A stretch of DNA of 45,000 nucleotides from Pyricularia pennisetigena (Eukaryota > Ascomycota > Sordariomycetes > Magnaporthales > Pyriculariaceae), in the NCBI RefSeq assembly GCF_004337985.1, contig NW_021940922.1:1287546-1332545 (forward strand), given 5' to 3'. A model generated the notes under the pieces. It was not told the origin of the DNA, did not search any database, and saw only the letters and a list, made by a program, of their open reading frames with translations. Below are positions 21,760-32,944 of the stretch, one piece after another (position 1 is the stretch's first letter; each line of letters begins with the position of its first letter). A program made the translations under genes and the position numbers.

Positions 21760-21769
21760 AGAGTAGAAT
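21760..21769 (-). promoter_or_regulatory. Self-primer binding site of the Ty3 element
   Basis: On the minus strand ATTCTACTCT starts two bases after the 5' LTR end. It is the exact reverse complement of AGAGTAGAAT inside the LTR (21839-21830). A self-primed element, as known for Tf1 and related fungal chromoviruses, uses the 5' end of its own transcript as primer in just this way. I saw no obvious tRNA 3' end match. Confidence 0.7.
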
Positions 21770-21771
21770 TG

Positions 21772-21964
21772 TGTCACGGCCAGGGTAAGCATAGCACGGA
21801 AGCTAGTCTATTGGCGCCTATCGACGAAGATTCTACTCTGAGGAGAGGAAAGGAAACAAACAAAGTTCTGAGCTTGACGCGACGTCGATAAAGGTATCAC
21901 CCTGGTGGGTCGTTGGTCCAGGGTCAGGGTTAGGGTCTGGTGATCTCATGGTCCAAATGTCACA
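21772..21964 (-). repeat. 5' LTR of the Ty3 element
   Basis: 193 bp, identical by eye to 16098-16290. Flanked outside by ATTAT (21965-21969). Confidence 0.95.
21830..21839 (-). promoter_or_regulatory. Predicted self-primer and transcript 5' end (R start)
   Basis: AGAGTAGAAT in the 5' LTR (identical copy in the 3' LTR) pairs with the site at 21769-21760. If priming is Tf1-like, transcription should start at 21839, giving U3 of about 126 bp and R-U5 of about 68 bp. Confidence 0.55.
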
Positions 21965-22090
21965 ATTATGGGGGTGCGGTTAGGGGTACCCAACGTTATA
22001 AATAGGTTACCTAAACCCCGTCAAAACCGAATCCTGCTTAGTTGTAGTCGCGATAGTAATACCAAATACGTGGCCAAAGAAATTAATGCC

Positions 22091-22542
22091 TGTTAACAAT
22101 ATGGGTTGCTAACAGGGGTTTAAGGCATTAGCCTAGGTGCGACGTGGTGCTACTTGCGCTATAATGAGCTGTAATTACAGGGCTTAAATGCACTAAATTG
22201 ATTCACTAATTTTGGGATTGATAATTTAAATTCATTGGTGGGGGAGACTTTGCTTTATCTCCCTTATATACCGCCCGACATCGAAGTGAGGGTCCGCACC
22301 CCTGAAAGCGTTCCGGCGCCGCATACGATTTTCCCAAAAATTATTTTGTATGGGTTTTGGAAAAAAACACCTTTATCGCCATATAAACCATCTCTGGGTT
22401 CGCACTAATTTGCTGATTTGGTGAAAATTTCAACCTAATATTGGGTAGCTAATTCGTAGGTGCAGGGTGGGTGTTAAACCAGGTACAGGGTTAACCCCAC
22501 TTAATGAGCCTTAAATCGCAATTCCTGTAATATAAAATATAA
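22091..22542 (-). repeat. Copia-family LTR, truncated by M9 copy 6
   Basis: It starts TGTTAACAATATGGG and follows the LTR at 37871 through 'ggtgggggaga', 'gcagggtgggtg' and 'taatataaaatataa', then stops where M9 copy 6 begins at 22543. The last ~110 bp of the LTR are missing. The neighbouring decayed frames at 21997-22090 and 13161-14266 would be its interior if this is a 5' LTR; this is unproven. Confidence 0.7.
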
Positions 22543-24324
22543 TAGTCTCAGTGCTTAGACTAGACCCCCCTGCTTCGCAGTGGGGACCGAGCGCTCCATA
22601 TAACCTTCAGCCACATGGCTTTTCGACCAATTGCATTGGCCGAAAAGATCGCGCTCGTTCTAGTCTGAGGACAACTTGTCGCATTTCGCCGTTCATGGCG
22701 GTACGCCGGTACCAACAACGATAATTTGTCGCATTTCGCCGTTAGTAGCAGGTATATACACTGTACTCGCACTATAATAGAAAGAGAAACGGTATAGCCA
22801 TAGTATGCAATTAAATAGTCGATTAGAAAATTAAATAAAACTCATAGAAATATGATAGAACCTGCGTTGGATTGGTTGGAATTTGGGCATTCTTTGGTTT
22901 CACGCCGCGTTTTGGAAGCCAATTTATTTGGAAAGATATTTGAATATTTAGTAAAATCTGTACTTTTTCATTATTTTTGATTATTATTTTGAATAATGGT
23001 ATATAATACTGACTAGAACTCAGATTATATTATTTGCAGCTCAAAGGATCTCAAACTACAGAGTGCATGCAATGAGCGGTTAAATTGAGAGTTGTATTTA
23101 TATTTTTATATCACCTGATAATTTATTAAAAAACTTTATGATTTTCCCAAATATTGGTAGAACGGAAAAAAAGCTTTAATGTATCCATCCTCTCATAAAT
23201 GTATATATAATTGTCATTTAACCCTTTTTTAGAAATTTTATTTAATTAAATAAAACAAAAAATAGAAACATAACACAAACTTAGCATTTATTTATATAAA
23301 AAAGTAACCAACGCGGGTATTATGAATCGGGCTTCACGTTGACGTTTGTTTATATGCGGCATCCACTCCTTCGAATTCGGGTTCCATTAACGTCAAAATT
23401 GGTAAAAATGTAAACGCGTTTCGCTTGTAAATTATATACAAAATTAAGTAAACATTACCTATCCGCTTATTTAACACTTTATATGATCGGATATATATAC
23501 CAGATTAGGATGGTATATTTTATATATGTATATCACCCCCCACGTGCAAAAACCGCAAGACTTGGCTCCATATTAAAAATAATATAACATTGATTCAGTA
23601 AAGCAAACGAAAATATAAAATACACAATTAGCAATTTCCAATAGAAAAAGGCGTTTCAAGCCAGTACTATAAGTTGGTTTAGACTGGGACGCTTGTTTGA
23701 ATACGTAGTCCAATCCTGTAACTTTGGTTTTGGTATCGTTAAAATTGGTAAAAGTATAAACGAGTTTCGAATGTAAATTATGTATAAAAAAATGTATACT
23801 TTGCCTATCCGCTTATTTAACTACTTACATAATACGGTATATACATCAAAGATCATTATAAAGGAATATATACGTACGAGCCTCCACGTGCCAAAGTTAT
23901 AAAATTTGGTTAAAAATTAAAAATAATTTTAGAAAAAATCGAAAATCGAAAAAAAGAAATCGAAAAAACAATACCGCCATAAACGGATTACGGGCAGGTG
24001 GTATCCAATTCGGCCGTTATAGCAGATAAAAGAATAAATGAAATCGCTGCTAATAGCGGTATTAAACGCCATCCTTAACGATATTCTCTTTTTTCAATAT
24101 TTTGCGCGGTTGTGGAATAATAAGGGAGTGTCGGTCGAAAAAATGCCAAAAATACCGCCACAAGCGGCGAAAATCGACAAGTTGTCCTCAGACCTGAACC
24201 AGAGCGTTCTTTGGATGGACCCACAGGTACATTGCAAAACCGCAATTGAGCCACGAAGTGGAGCGAAGCGAACGAAGTGGATTAATTGCGGAGCTTTGGG
24301 CTTCAGGCATGAGCCTTGAGACTA
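22543..24324 (-). mobile_element. M9 copy 6, both ends present, flanks do not match
   Basis: 1782 bp, from TAGTCTCAGTGCTTAGACTA to GAGCCTTGAGACTA. The left flank (AAAATATAA, within a copia LTR) and the right flank (CATGTGCTG) differ, so no TSD exists. The rest of the LTR is absent on the right and is replaced by another M9 core. This indicates a rearrangement through M9 sequence after insertion. Confidence 0.85.
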
Positions 24325-25287
24325 CATGTGCTGCATTTGGAAGGTGGTCTACGTATAAATACCGATATAAAAAGTTTTAGTATATATACCGTATTGTATA
24401 AGCAGTTAAATAAGCGGATAGGCAAGGTATATATATTTTTGTATCTCATTTATAATCGAAACGCCTTTATATTTTTACCAATCTCAAAGAGAATAAAACC
24501 ACAAATCCAGGGATTAGGCGACGTATATAAACAAACGTGCCACGTGAAACACGATTTTTAATATCTGCTTTTATTTTTTTTATACACGAAAATGCTGAAC
24601 TTGTTATATTTCTTTTATGCTTTATTCGATTAAAAAAAGCTTATAAAAAGAAAGTTGGAAAAGATTTATATATAATACTGTAAAACAGCGGATACTTTAA
24701 AGCTTCTGTTTATTTTACCGATAATTAGGCAAATTATTTAATTTTCCAATAAATTATCAATTAATATAAAGATAGTAGCAAAATTTTTACTTGAAACGAT
24801 AATCGCATGGACTGGGTAGTTGTGAGTTCGGTAAGATATAGACTATACCTTATGATTTTACTTTTATAGTATATACCATTATTGAAAATAATAATTAAAT
24901 ATAGTTAAAAAAAATAAAGATTGTATCAATTATATAAATATCTTTACAAATAAACGGACTGTAAGAACGGGGTTTTGATTTAAAAAAAAATCACCTAATT
25001 CCAAATAACCCAACGCAAATTACCTGATAGTTTTATAATTTTTATTCCTTTTTTTATTCGAGTATTTAATTACATACTGTGTTTACCCTGTCTTTTTTGC
25101 TGTTATAGTGCGAATACAGTGCAAATACTCGCCACAAACGGCGAAATGCGACAAATTGTCCTCAGATTAAAACGAGCGCGATCTTTTCGGCCAATTTAAT
25201 TGGCCTAAAAGCCATATGGCTAAAAGGTACATGGAGCGCTCGGTCCCCACTGCGAAGCAGGGGGGTCTAGTTTAAGCACTGAAACTA
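24325..25287 (+). mobile_element. M9 copy 7, partial, with only one core unit
   Basis: It starts in a unit-A-like head (GTGCTGCATTTGGAAGGTGG) and runs through one unit only into the segment that normally follows unit B. It then runs to the right terminus, 'aagcactgaaacta'. The left ~430 bp are missing. The single hybrid unit suggests unequal exchange between units A and B. Confidence 0.75.
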
Positions 25288-26831
25288 GTCGGGCGTATTA
25301 CCACCCCTAACACCAAATTGCATTTACGGGTATAGCAGCTATTGGTCACGTCATGGCCCCTGAGCAAATTATGGTATGGCAAGCTTATCCCTATTTGAAG
25401 TCGCAAAATATGGATTTCGGGGTTACACTTCTGTTTGGAATTCCCATGTACACCGACTTGGAGCTCCACTACAGCTGTGTTCGCCAGTATTTATTACCGC
25501 AGCGGAGGCATTACATTGCGAGTGCTGCAGCGATATAATTTTGGAATAGTTCCGGATTTGAAAAGAGAGCAAAATCACATCAACAGTCCCGCCTCCCGCT
25601 CGAAACCGTATAGCGAAAGCTAAATGGGGCACGTATAACCCTGCGTACTACCGAACGTGTGTTGGTCTTTACCATTTTGTAAATAAAGGGTTAAAACCGG
25701 ATATATTTTAACTTCGTATGGTTTCCGGTTTCAAAATGCGAAATAGAGTGGGACCGGGATTCTGGGGTGGGCTCGAAAAAAGAGTTAACTAGCTGGTGGA
25801 GGATCACAAAATCGCGTTCCGGGCCGTAGCGTGGACGTCTTAACTTCGGATATATCTGTGCTTGAGCTAGCAAATTCCATTTTGTAAATTGTGTTTTATC
25901 CTAAAAATGTATATCTGTACCAAAACCCCCTGCCATAGCGCCTTACGATGGGTCAGCGTCTTCTATCTCGGCTTCAACGGTATTTGCAACGAACCGGGGG
26001 TCTTCTGCAGATTAGCCGGGCCCGCCACCGCTGGTGAAGCCAGTTATCTCGTTCCCTCAAATGGCTTAAAAGCGAGCATTGAAGTCGATCACGCACAGAT
26101 TTTTCTAGGGCTGACGAGTCCAGCACGGTAGGGCGGGACTTAATAAGACCTCCGGCATTTCGCAGACTGTACTGTACGACTTGACGTCGCAAAGCTGCAA
26201 AAATATCGCCTTTTCCAGGTGGTGTTGTGCAAATTACCCGGCCATGGCCACTGCAAAAGTGCGGAGCAAGGTTTAATTTAATATAAAAAAAATGAAGTTA
26301 ATTACCATGGCAACGAGTCCCCCGGGTACAAGGTCAAAAATAACCTTCCTCGCCGCTAACAGCATTATTGAGTATTTGAGTAAGCTAATGCGCTGAGGTA
26401 TGCTATAAATAAAACGTATCAGCTCCATAAAATTAACTGGAGCGCTGCGAGCTTAGCCCAGATGTGGGTATTGTGACCTTTGAGGGCGTTGTGAAATACT
26501 TTGAGGAGGTTAATAATTATTATTGCCGACGTGCCTCATGGTAATTAATATCCATATATTTTAACCCATTGCTCTCTATATTAGTTAGTTCAACATATGT
26601 TTTTGCTTTGTTCAGCTTATGACAAGCAGTTTGACAATTATCACTCAAAACGTAGTTAGTTTAAATATTACAGTAAAGGGCTTAAAATAAGCTGCACGCC
26701 ATCCCAAAACATTTACCATATTCAGCAAACAGAGGTGGAAGAGATGCTTTGTGTATTCTTATGCTGTAAAACGGTTACCGAAAAGTGAGAAGGCTAATAA
26801 ACAATCAAGTAGCAATTTTAAGAAGATGATA
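25288..26831. other. Unique balanced-composition island, no gene recognised
   Basis: Base composition is visibly more even than the surrounding repeats and no family repeat was recognised. The longest frames (25353-25538 plus; 25423-25632 and 25974-26192 minus; 25889-26131 plus) are 60-80 codons, overlap one another on both strands and show no motif I know. I see no convincing intron chain. The region ends at two N bases (26832-26833). Confidence 0.5.
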
Positions 26832-26833
26832 NN
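26832..26833. other. Two undetermined bases (NN) at a repeat boundary
   Basis: The only ambiguous bases in the window. They fall exactly where unique sequence meets the truncated pogo fragment, so the junction may be an assembly join. Confidence 0.95.
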
Positions 26834-27230
26834 AATCTAACAACGGAATACCTACTTTTATAAACTAATTCAAATATAAAACTATCAACGAGCAAAAATA
26901 CAATCGTTTTCAGGTTGTTCCGGTTTATTAACCTTTTCTTCATCAGCTTAAAATTCCAAATTTTCTATATCATTTTCCTTCAATCCAATAATATTTTGTT
27001 TATTAACCTAAAGCTCGTTTGGATCCGGAATTACCATCCTTTTTTTTTCCGGCCGTATTACCTCCAATTATGCTTCCGATAAATTAATATATTGCTGGGC
27101 GTTAGCCAAAAGTATATTTTTGTTTTCCAAGCTTTTTTGGATTTTTACGAATAAAAAATGTGAAATAGCGTTGGTTTTATTGGATTGGGAAAACTTTTGC
27201 AGTTGAAATCGAATATTTCGGGTCGTTTTA
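26834..27230 (-). mobile_element. Pogo/Fot1-like fragment P4 (transposase C-terminal side)
   Basis: It follows P2 14320-14710 base for base with many transitions ('aatctaacaa...', 'agctcgtttggatccggaatta', 'gaatatttcgggtcgtttta'). The terminal repeat is missing at the NN junction and the right side is cut by M9 copy 8. It encodes only remnants of the coiled-coil tail. Confidence 0.75.
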
Positions 27231-29042
27231 TAGTCTCAGGGCTCATCCCTGAAGCCCAGAGCTCCACAATTAATCCACTTCGCTCCACTTCTTGGCTCAA
27301 TTGCGGTTTTGCAATGTACCTGTGGGTCCATCCAAAGAACGCTCTGGTTCAGGTCTGAGGACAACTTGTCGATTTTCGCCGTTCATGGCGGTATTTTTGG
27401 CTTTTTTTCGACCGACACTCCTTTATTATTCCACAACCGCGCAAAATATTGAAAAAATAAATTATCGTTGAAAATAGCGTTTAATACCGCTATTAGCAGT
27501 AATTCGATTTATTTTATTATTTGTTATAATGGCCGAATTCGATACCACCTGCCTTTAATCCGTTTATGGCGGTACTGTTTTTTCGATTTTTTTTTCGATT
27601 TTCGATTTCTTTTAATTTATTGTTAATTTTTGACCAAATTTTATAATTTTGGCACGTGGAGGGTCGTATATACAAATATATTGTTAGAATTAACTCTGGT
27701 GCATATACCGTATTATATAAGCAGTTAAATAAGCGGAAAGGCAAAGTATATACTTTCTTTGCATAATTTACAATCGAAACTAGTTTATATTTTTACCACT
27801 TTTAACGATAGTAAAACTAAATTTTCAGAGGATCGATTACGTATATGAACAAACGTCTTAGTCCAGTCCAACCTATAATCCCGGCTTTAAAAGCTGTTTA
27901 ATAAAAAAGAATGCTAAATATGTATTTTGTCGATTTTTTTGCTTTATTTAATTAATTTCATATTATTTTTGTTTTCCAGCCAGATTTTGTGGCTTTTGCA
28001 CGTGAGGGGTGGTATATATATATTTAGTATACTATTACAATTTGGTACGTATATTCGGCTACATAAGCCGTTAAATATGCGGATAGGTAAAGTATATCCA
28101 ATTTTATATATATTTTACAATCAAAATGCTTTTACATCTTTACCAATTCTGACATTAATAAAACCAAAATCTGAAAAAGAGGCTGACGTATATAAACAAA
28201 CGTCAAGGTAAAATTTGATCTATAATACCCGCCCTTTTTATTTTTTTATATAAAAAAATGCTAAATTTATATTATCTTTGTATTTTTTGCTTTATTTGGT
28301 TGAATAAAATTGATAAAAAAAACTTAAATCTGATTCTTTAGCAAATTGATAAAAGAATGCAGGAATTAAATTTTTTTCAATGTTACCAATATTTCCGTAA
28401 ATTATTCAGTTTTTTAACAAGCTGTTAGTTTATATAAAAATATTAATAAAACTTGTGTTTTAATCGATAACTGCATGCATTTTGCAGTATTAGGTCTGCT
28501 ACGCTGTAAAGACTGTAATTTAAACTAAACTTAATACTATATACCATTGTTCAAAATAAGAATTAAATATAATGAAAAATTACAAGTTTTACTCAATATT
28601 TTAATATCTTTCCAAATTCAGTGGTTGTTAAGACGCGCCCGCCTTTCAAATAATTAACAAACTCCAATAAACCTAGCGCAAATGACTATATATTTTTATA
28701 ATCTTTATTTATTTTTTCATTCGAATATTTGATTGCATGCTATGGGTACACCATTTTCCTTTGCCATTATATTGGGAATATTTTATATATACCCGCTATA
28801 AACGGCAAAATACGACAAATTATCGTTATATTAGTAAAATAATGATTAGCGATATCGCAACATTAGGTATATTATTAATAATACCGTTATAAACGGCGAA
28901 ATGCGACAAAATGTCCTCAGACTAGAACGAGCGCGATCTTTTCGGCCAATATAATTGGTCGAAAAGCCATGTGGCTGAAAGGTACATGGAGCGTTCGGTC
29001 CCCACTGCGAAGCAGGGGGGTCTAGTCTGAGCACTGAGACTA
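27231..29042 (+). mobile_element. M9 copy 8, both ends present, mismatched flanks
   Basis: 1812 bp from TAGTCTCAGGGCTCA to GCACTGAGACTA. The left flank is GTCGTTTTA (27222-27230, pogo P4) and the right flank CCTTTTTTC (copia gag relic), so there is no TSD. GTCGTTTTA recurs as the right flank of M9 copy 12 at 41896. Core units lie near 27650 and 27998 (both with CACGTG). Confidence 0.88.
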
Positions 29043-29244
29043 CCTTTTTTCGTAATTTGATGGTGTTTTCCTACCCATTATTTCTCTTTTCAGCGCCTTT
29101 TCAACGTTTTTTTTATCCGATTTTTAACCTTTAAACCCATAATTAGCGTTTTTAACCGTTGTAAAACCTGAAGTCGAATTTTCGGATATAAGGTCCGCCA
29201 TAAGGTTTTGCAATTTTAACTTTTCCGATCTTTGGCTTATAACC
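29043..29244 (-). pseudogene. Copia gag relic, third piece
   Basis: The minus strand continues the gag reading that is interrupted by M9 copy 9: LQNLMADLISEN, then NYGFKG, then KKNVEKALKREIMGRK. The two ends of copy 9 share a 9-bp TSD (CTTATAACC/TTTATAACC), so this piece and 31069-31139 were once joined. It is cut on the left by M9 copy 8. Confidence 0.5.
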
Positions 29245-31068
29245 TAGTCTCAGTGCTCAGATTAGATCCCCCTGCTCCGCAGTGGGGACCGAACGCTCCA
29301 TATACCTTTCAGCCACATGGCTTTTCGACCAATTGCATTGGCCGAATAGATCGCCCTCGTTCTAGTCTGAGGACATCTTGTCGCATTTCGCCGTTTATGG
29401 CGGTGCCACCAACGATAATTTGTCGTATTTCGCCGTTTATAACGGTATTATTAATAATATACCTAATGTTGCGATATCGCTAATAATTATTTTATTGATA
29501 TAAGGATAGTTTGTGGTATTTTGCCGTTTATAGCGGGTATGTACAATATATTTGCAATATAATAGCAAAGAAATGGTGTAACCATAGTATACAATTAAAT
29601 ATTCGAATCAAGAAATGAATAAAAATTATAAAAATGAATAGTAATTTGCGTTAAATTCATTGGAGTTTGTTAATAATTTGAAAGGCGGGCGCGTCTTAAC
29701 AACCACTGAATTTGGAAAGATATTAAAATATTGAGTAAAACTTGTAATTTTTCATTATATTTAATTCTTATTTTGAACAATGGTATATAGTATTAAGTTT
29801 AGTTTAAATTACAGTCTTTACAGCGTAGCAGACCTAATACTGCAAAATGCATGCAGTTATCGATTAAAACACAAGTTTTATTAATATTTTTATATAAACT
29901 AACAGCTTGTTAAAAAAGTGAATAATTTACGCAAATCTTGGTAAACCAAATATATTTCTAACTCATATATTCTTTTATTAATGAATTAATAAATCTTACT
30001 TGAGTTTTTCTATTATGAACTTTACTTAATTAAATAAAGCGAACAATACAAAAATAACACAGATTTAACATTTCTTTATATAAAAAAATAAAAAGGGCCG
30101 GTATTAAAGATCGGATTCTACGTTGAGGTTTGTTTATATACGTCATCTATTTTTCTAAATCTTGGTTTCATTAACGTTGGAATTGGTAAAAATGTAAAAT
30201 CATTTCGATTGTAAAATATATATAAAATTCGATATACTTTACCTATCCGCATATTTAACGGCTTGTATAATCGGATATACGTACCAAATTATAATCCAAT
30301 ATTAAATATACATTTACCACCCCCCACGTGCAAAAACCATCAAATCTGGCTGCAAAACAAAAATAATATATAATTAATTAAACAAAGCAAAAAGATTTAT
30401 AAAATACATATTTTGCATTTTTTTTATTAAACAACTTTTCAAGCCGGAATTATGAGTTGGATGAGACTTGAACGTTTGTTTATATACGTAATCGAATCTC
30501 TGAAATTTTGATTTTATTATCGTTGAAATTGGTAAAAATATAAACGAGTTTCAATTGTAATTTATACATAAAAAAGTATATATTTTACCTATCCGCTTAT
30601 TTAACTGTTTATATGGTAGGGTATATGCACCAACATGTTTAATAACGATACATATATATACGACCCTCCACGTGCAAAAATTATAAAATTTGGTTAAAAA
30701 TTAAAAATAATATTAAAAGAAATCGCAAAAACAGTACCGCTATAAACGGATTAAGGGCAGGTGGTATCCAATTCGGCCATTATAATGAATAAAAAAATAA
30801 ATCAAATCGCTGCTAATAGCGGTATTAAACCCTGTCTTCAACGATATTTTCTTCTTTCAATATTTTGCGTGGTTGTGGAATAATAAAGGAGTGTCGGTCG
30901 AACAAAGGCCAAAAATACCGTTATAAACGGCGAAAATCGACAAATTGTCCTCAAACCTGAACCAAAATGTTTTTTGGATGGACCCACAAATATATTGCAA
31001 AGCCGCAATTGAGCTACGAAATGGATCAGTTGTGGAGCTCTGGGTTTCAAGGATAAGCCCTGAGACTA
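29245..31068 (-). mobile_element. M9 copy 9, full length with 9-bp TSD
   Basis: 1824 bp between CTTATAACC (29236-29244) and TTTATAACC (31069-31077). With copy 8 it forms a head-to-head inverted pair separated by about 200 bp. Bases 29659-29917 match the inverted form of 28410-28668 almost perfectly by eye. Confidence 0.9.
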
Positions 31069-31139
31069 TTTATAACCTGCAAAGCCCGTTGGGTACTGCG
31101 GTGGCGTTCGGTCCAGGTAGGGAATACCCCTTTTAAAAC
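31069..31139 (-). pseudogene. Copia gag relic, second piece
   Basis: 71 bp between two M9 elements. The minus strand reads KGVFPTWTERHRSTQRALQV, which fits the stretch of copia Gag before the C-terminal region. Both sides are bounded by TSDs of the flanking M9 copies. Confidence 0.5.
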
Positions 31140-32944
31140 TAGTTTCAAAACTTAAACTAGAACCCCCTGTTTCGCAGTGGGGACCGAGCGCTCCATATAC
31201 CTTTTAGCCACACGATTTTTCCACCAATTGCATTGGCCGAAAAGATCGAGCTCGTTCTAATCTGAGGACAATTTGTCTCATTTCGCCGTTTATAGCGCGT
31301 ATATATATTGTGTTAAAAACAGGCCTTATAAACGCCCTGAGACCGCACGTTAAAAGCAATTAGTTGCATTTTTCATGCGCGCAGCCAATCGAACAGCGGT
31401 ATAATTAATACATTGCATTTAAACTATATCAATAAGAAGAAAATAGGATAACCACAGTATATAATTGATTATTCGAATAAAGTATCGAATAAAAGTCATA
31501 AAAATATAAGATAACCTGCGTTGGCTTGATTCGCGCCTAACAATTCTGTTATCGAAAGCCACGTCCTTGTAGTTAATTTATTTGGACAAGTATTTCAATA
31601 TTTAGTAGAATTTGTATTCTGTTATCACATTTAACAATTATTTGATCAATAGTATAAAATACCAGTTGAAACCTTTCACAATCATTTTGATAAGTTAACG
31701 GAATCAAAAAGTTTAATTGCATGCAATTATCGCTTGTAATAAAGCTTTTATTTATATTTTTACATTATTTATTACTGTATTGAAAAACTGAATAATGTAC
31801 GCAAATCTTGGTAAAGCTAAGAGGAGTTTCAAGATATTGATTCCGGTAAAGGGTTATATATAAACGTTATTCAACTTTATTTTTATGGTTTTTATTTGAT
31901 TAAATAAAGCAAAAAATAGAAAAATAGCACAAATTGAACATTTTCTTGAATAAAAAAATAATATAGGCGGGTACTATGAATCTAATTTCACGTTGACGTT
32001 TGTTTATATATCTGATTCAATCCCTGAGGTTCTGGCTTTATTATTGTGAAATTTGGTAAACATATAAAAGCGTTTCGATTGTAAATTATATCCAGTTTAC
32101 CTATCCGCTTATTTAACGATTTATATAGTTCGGTATATATCCCAGTCTGTTATTTTTTCAAGTATATATATACCCTCCCGTACGTGCAAAAATCATAAAA
32201 TTTGGCTGCAAAACAAAATAATATAAAATTATTAAATAAAGCAAAAAATAGGTAGAAAATACATACTTAGCATTTTTTTATATAAAAGATTTTTTATAGC
32301 CAATATTATAAATTAGATTCAAGGTAAACGTTTGATTATGTACGTACTCCAATCCCTGTGACTTGGGTGTTATAATCGTTGAATTGGTAAAATTATAAAC
32401 GAGTTTCGATTGTAAATTATAAATAAAAATATATACACTTTGCCCATCCGCTTACTTAACTGCTTATTTAGTCCGGTACTTGAGGCAGAACTAAATAAAA
32501 TGGTATATTTATGTATACGACCCTCCACGTGCTAAAAGTATTACATTTGGTTGAAAGTTAAAAATAATATTAAAGAAAATCGAAAATGGAAAAAGAAAAT
32601 CGAAAAAACAGTACCGCCATGAACGGATTAAGGGCAGGTGGTATCCAATTCGGCCGTTATAACAGATAAAAAAAGAATTAAATCGCTGCTAATAGCGGTA
32701 CTAAACGCTATTTTCAACGATATATTCTTTTTTCAATATTTTGCGTGGTTGTGGAATAATAAAGGAGTGTCGGTCGAAAAAAAGCCAAAAATACCGCCAT
32801 GAACGGCGAAAATCGACAAGTTGTTCTCAGACCTGAACCAGAGCGTTTTTTGGATGGACCCACAGGTACATTGCAAAGCCGTAATTGAGCCACGAAATGG
32901 ATTAATTGTGGAGCCCTGGTCTTCAGGAATAAGCTCTGAAACTA
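31140..32944 (-). mobile_element. M9 copy 10, full length with perfect 9-bp TSD
   Basis: 1805 bp between TTTTAAAAC (31131-31139) and TTTTAAAAC (32945-32953). The terminal repeat is strongly transition-mutated (TAGTTTCAAAACTTAAACTA). Core units near 32190 and 32526 carry the 'acgtgc' box. Confidence 0.92.

Larger units (their letters stand above)
16098..21964 (-). mobile_element. Intact Ty3/gypsy chromovirus LTR retrotransposon
   Basis: The 5867-bp element has two 193-bp LTRs that are identical by eye, a perfect 5-bp TSD ATTAT (16093-16097 and 21965-21969), a self-primer-type binding site, a polypurine tract, and two fully open frames in gag-pol order on the minus strand. It sits inside the decayed pogo element P2 yet shows none of the surrounding C-to-T decay. 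It therefore inserted after that decay, and recently enough that the LTRs have not diverged. The chromodomain at the end of pol places it among chromoviruses, which are common in fungi. It is a candidate active element. Confidence 0.95.
14267..21996 (-). mobile_element. Pogo/Fot1-like DNA transposon P2, split by a Ty3 element
   Basis: Left end ACGTTGGGTACCCCCTAACC at 14267 and right end (inverted) at 21996 are matching terminal inverted repeats of about 27 bp, differing by one C in a C-run. TA occurs at 14265-14266 and 21997-21998, the TSD of pogo/Tc1-superfamily elements. Subtracting the Ty3 insertion (16098-21964 plus one TSD) leaves about 1.86 kb, close to the 1.9 kb of Fot1. The body is heavily decayed. 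Confidence 0.85.

Noticed and set aside
25353..25632. Overlapping 60-70 codon frames on both strands
   Set aside because: Open on several frames at once in balanced-composition DNA; no motif and no sign of splicing.
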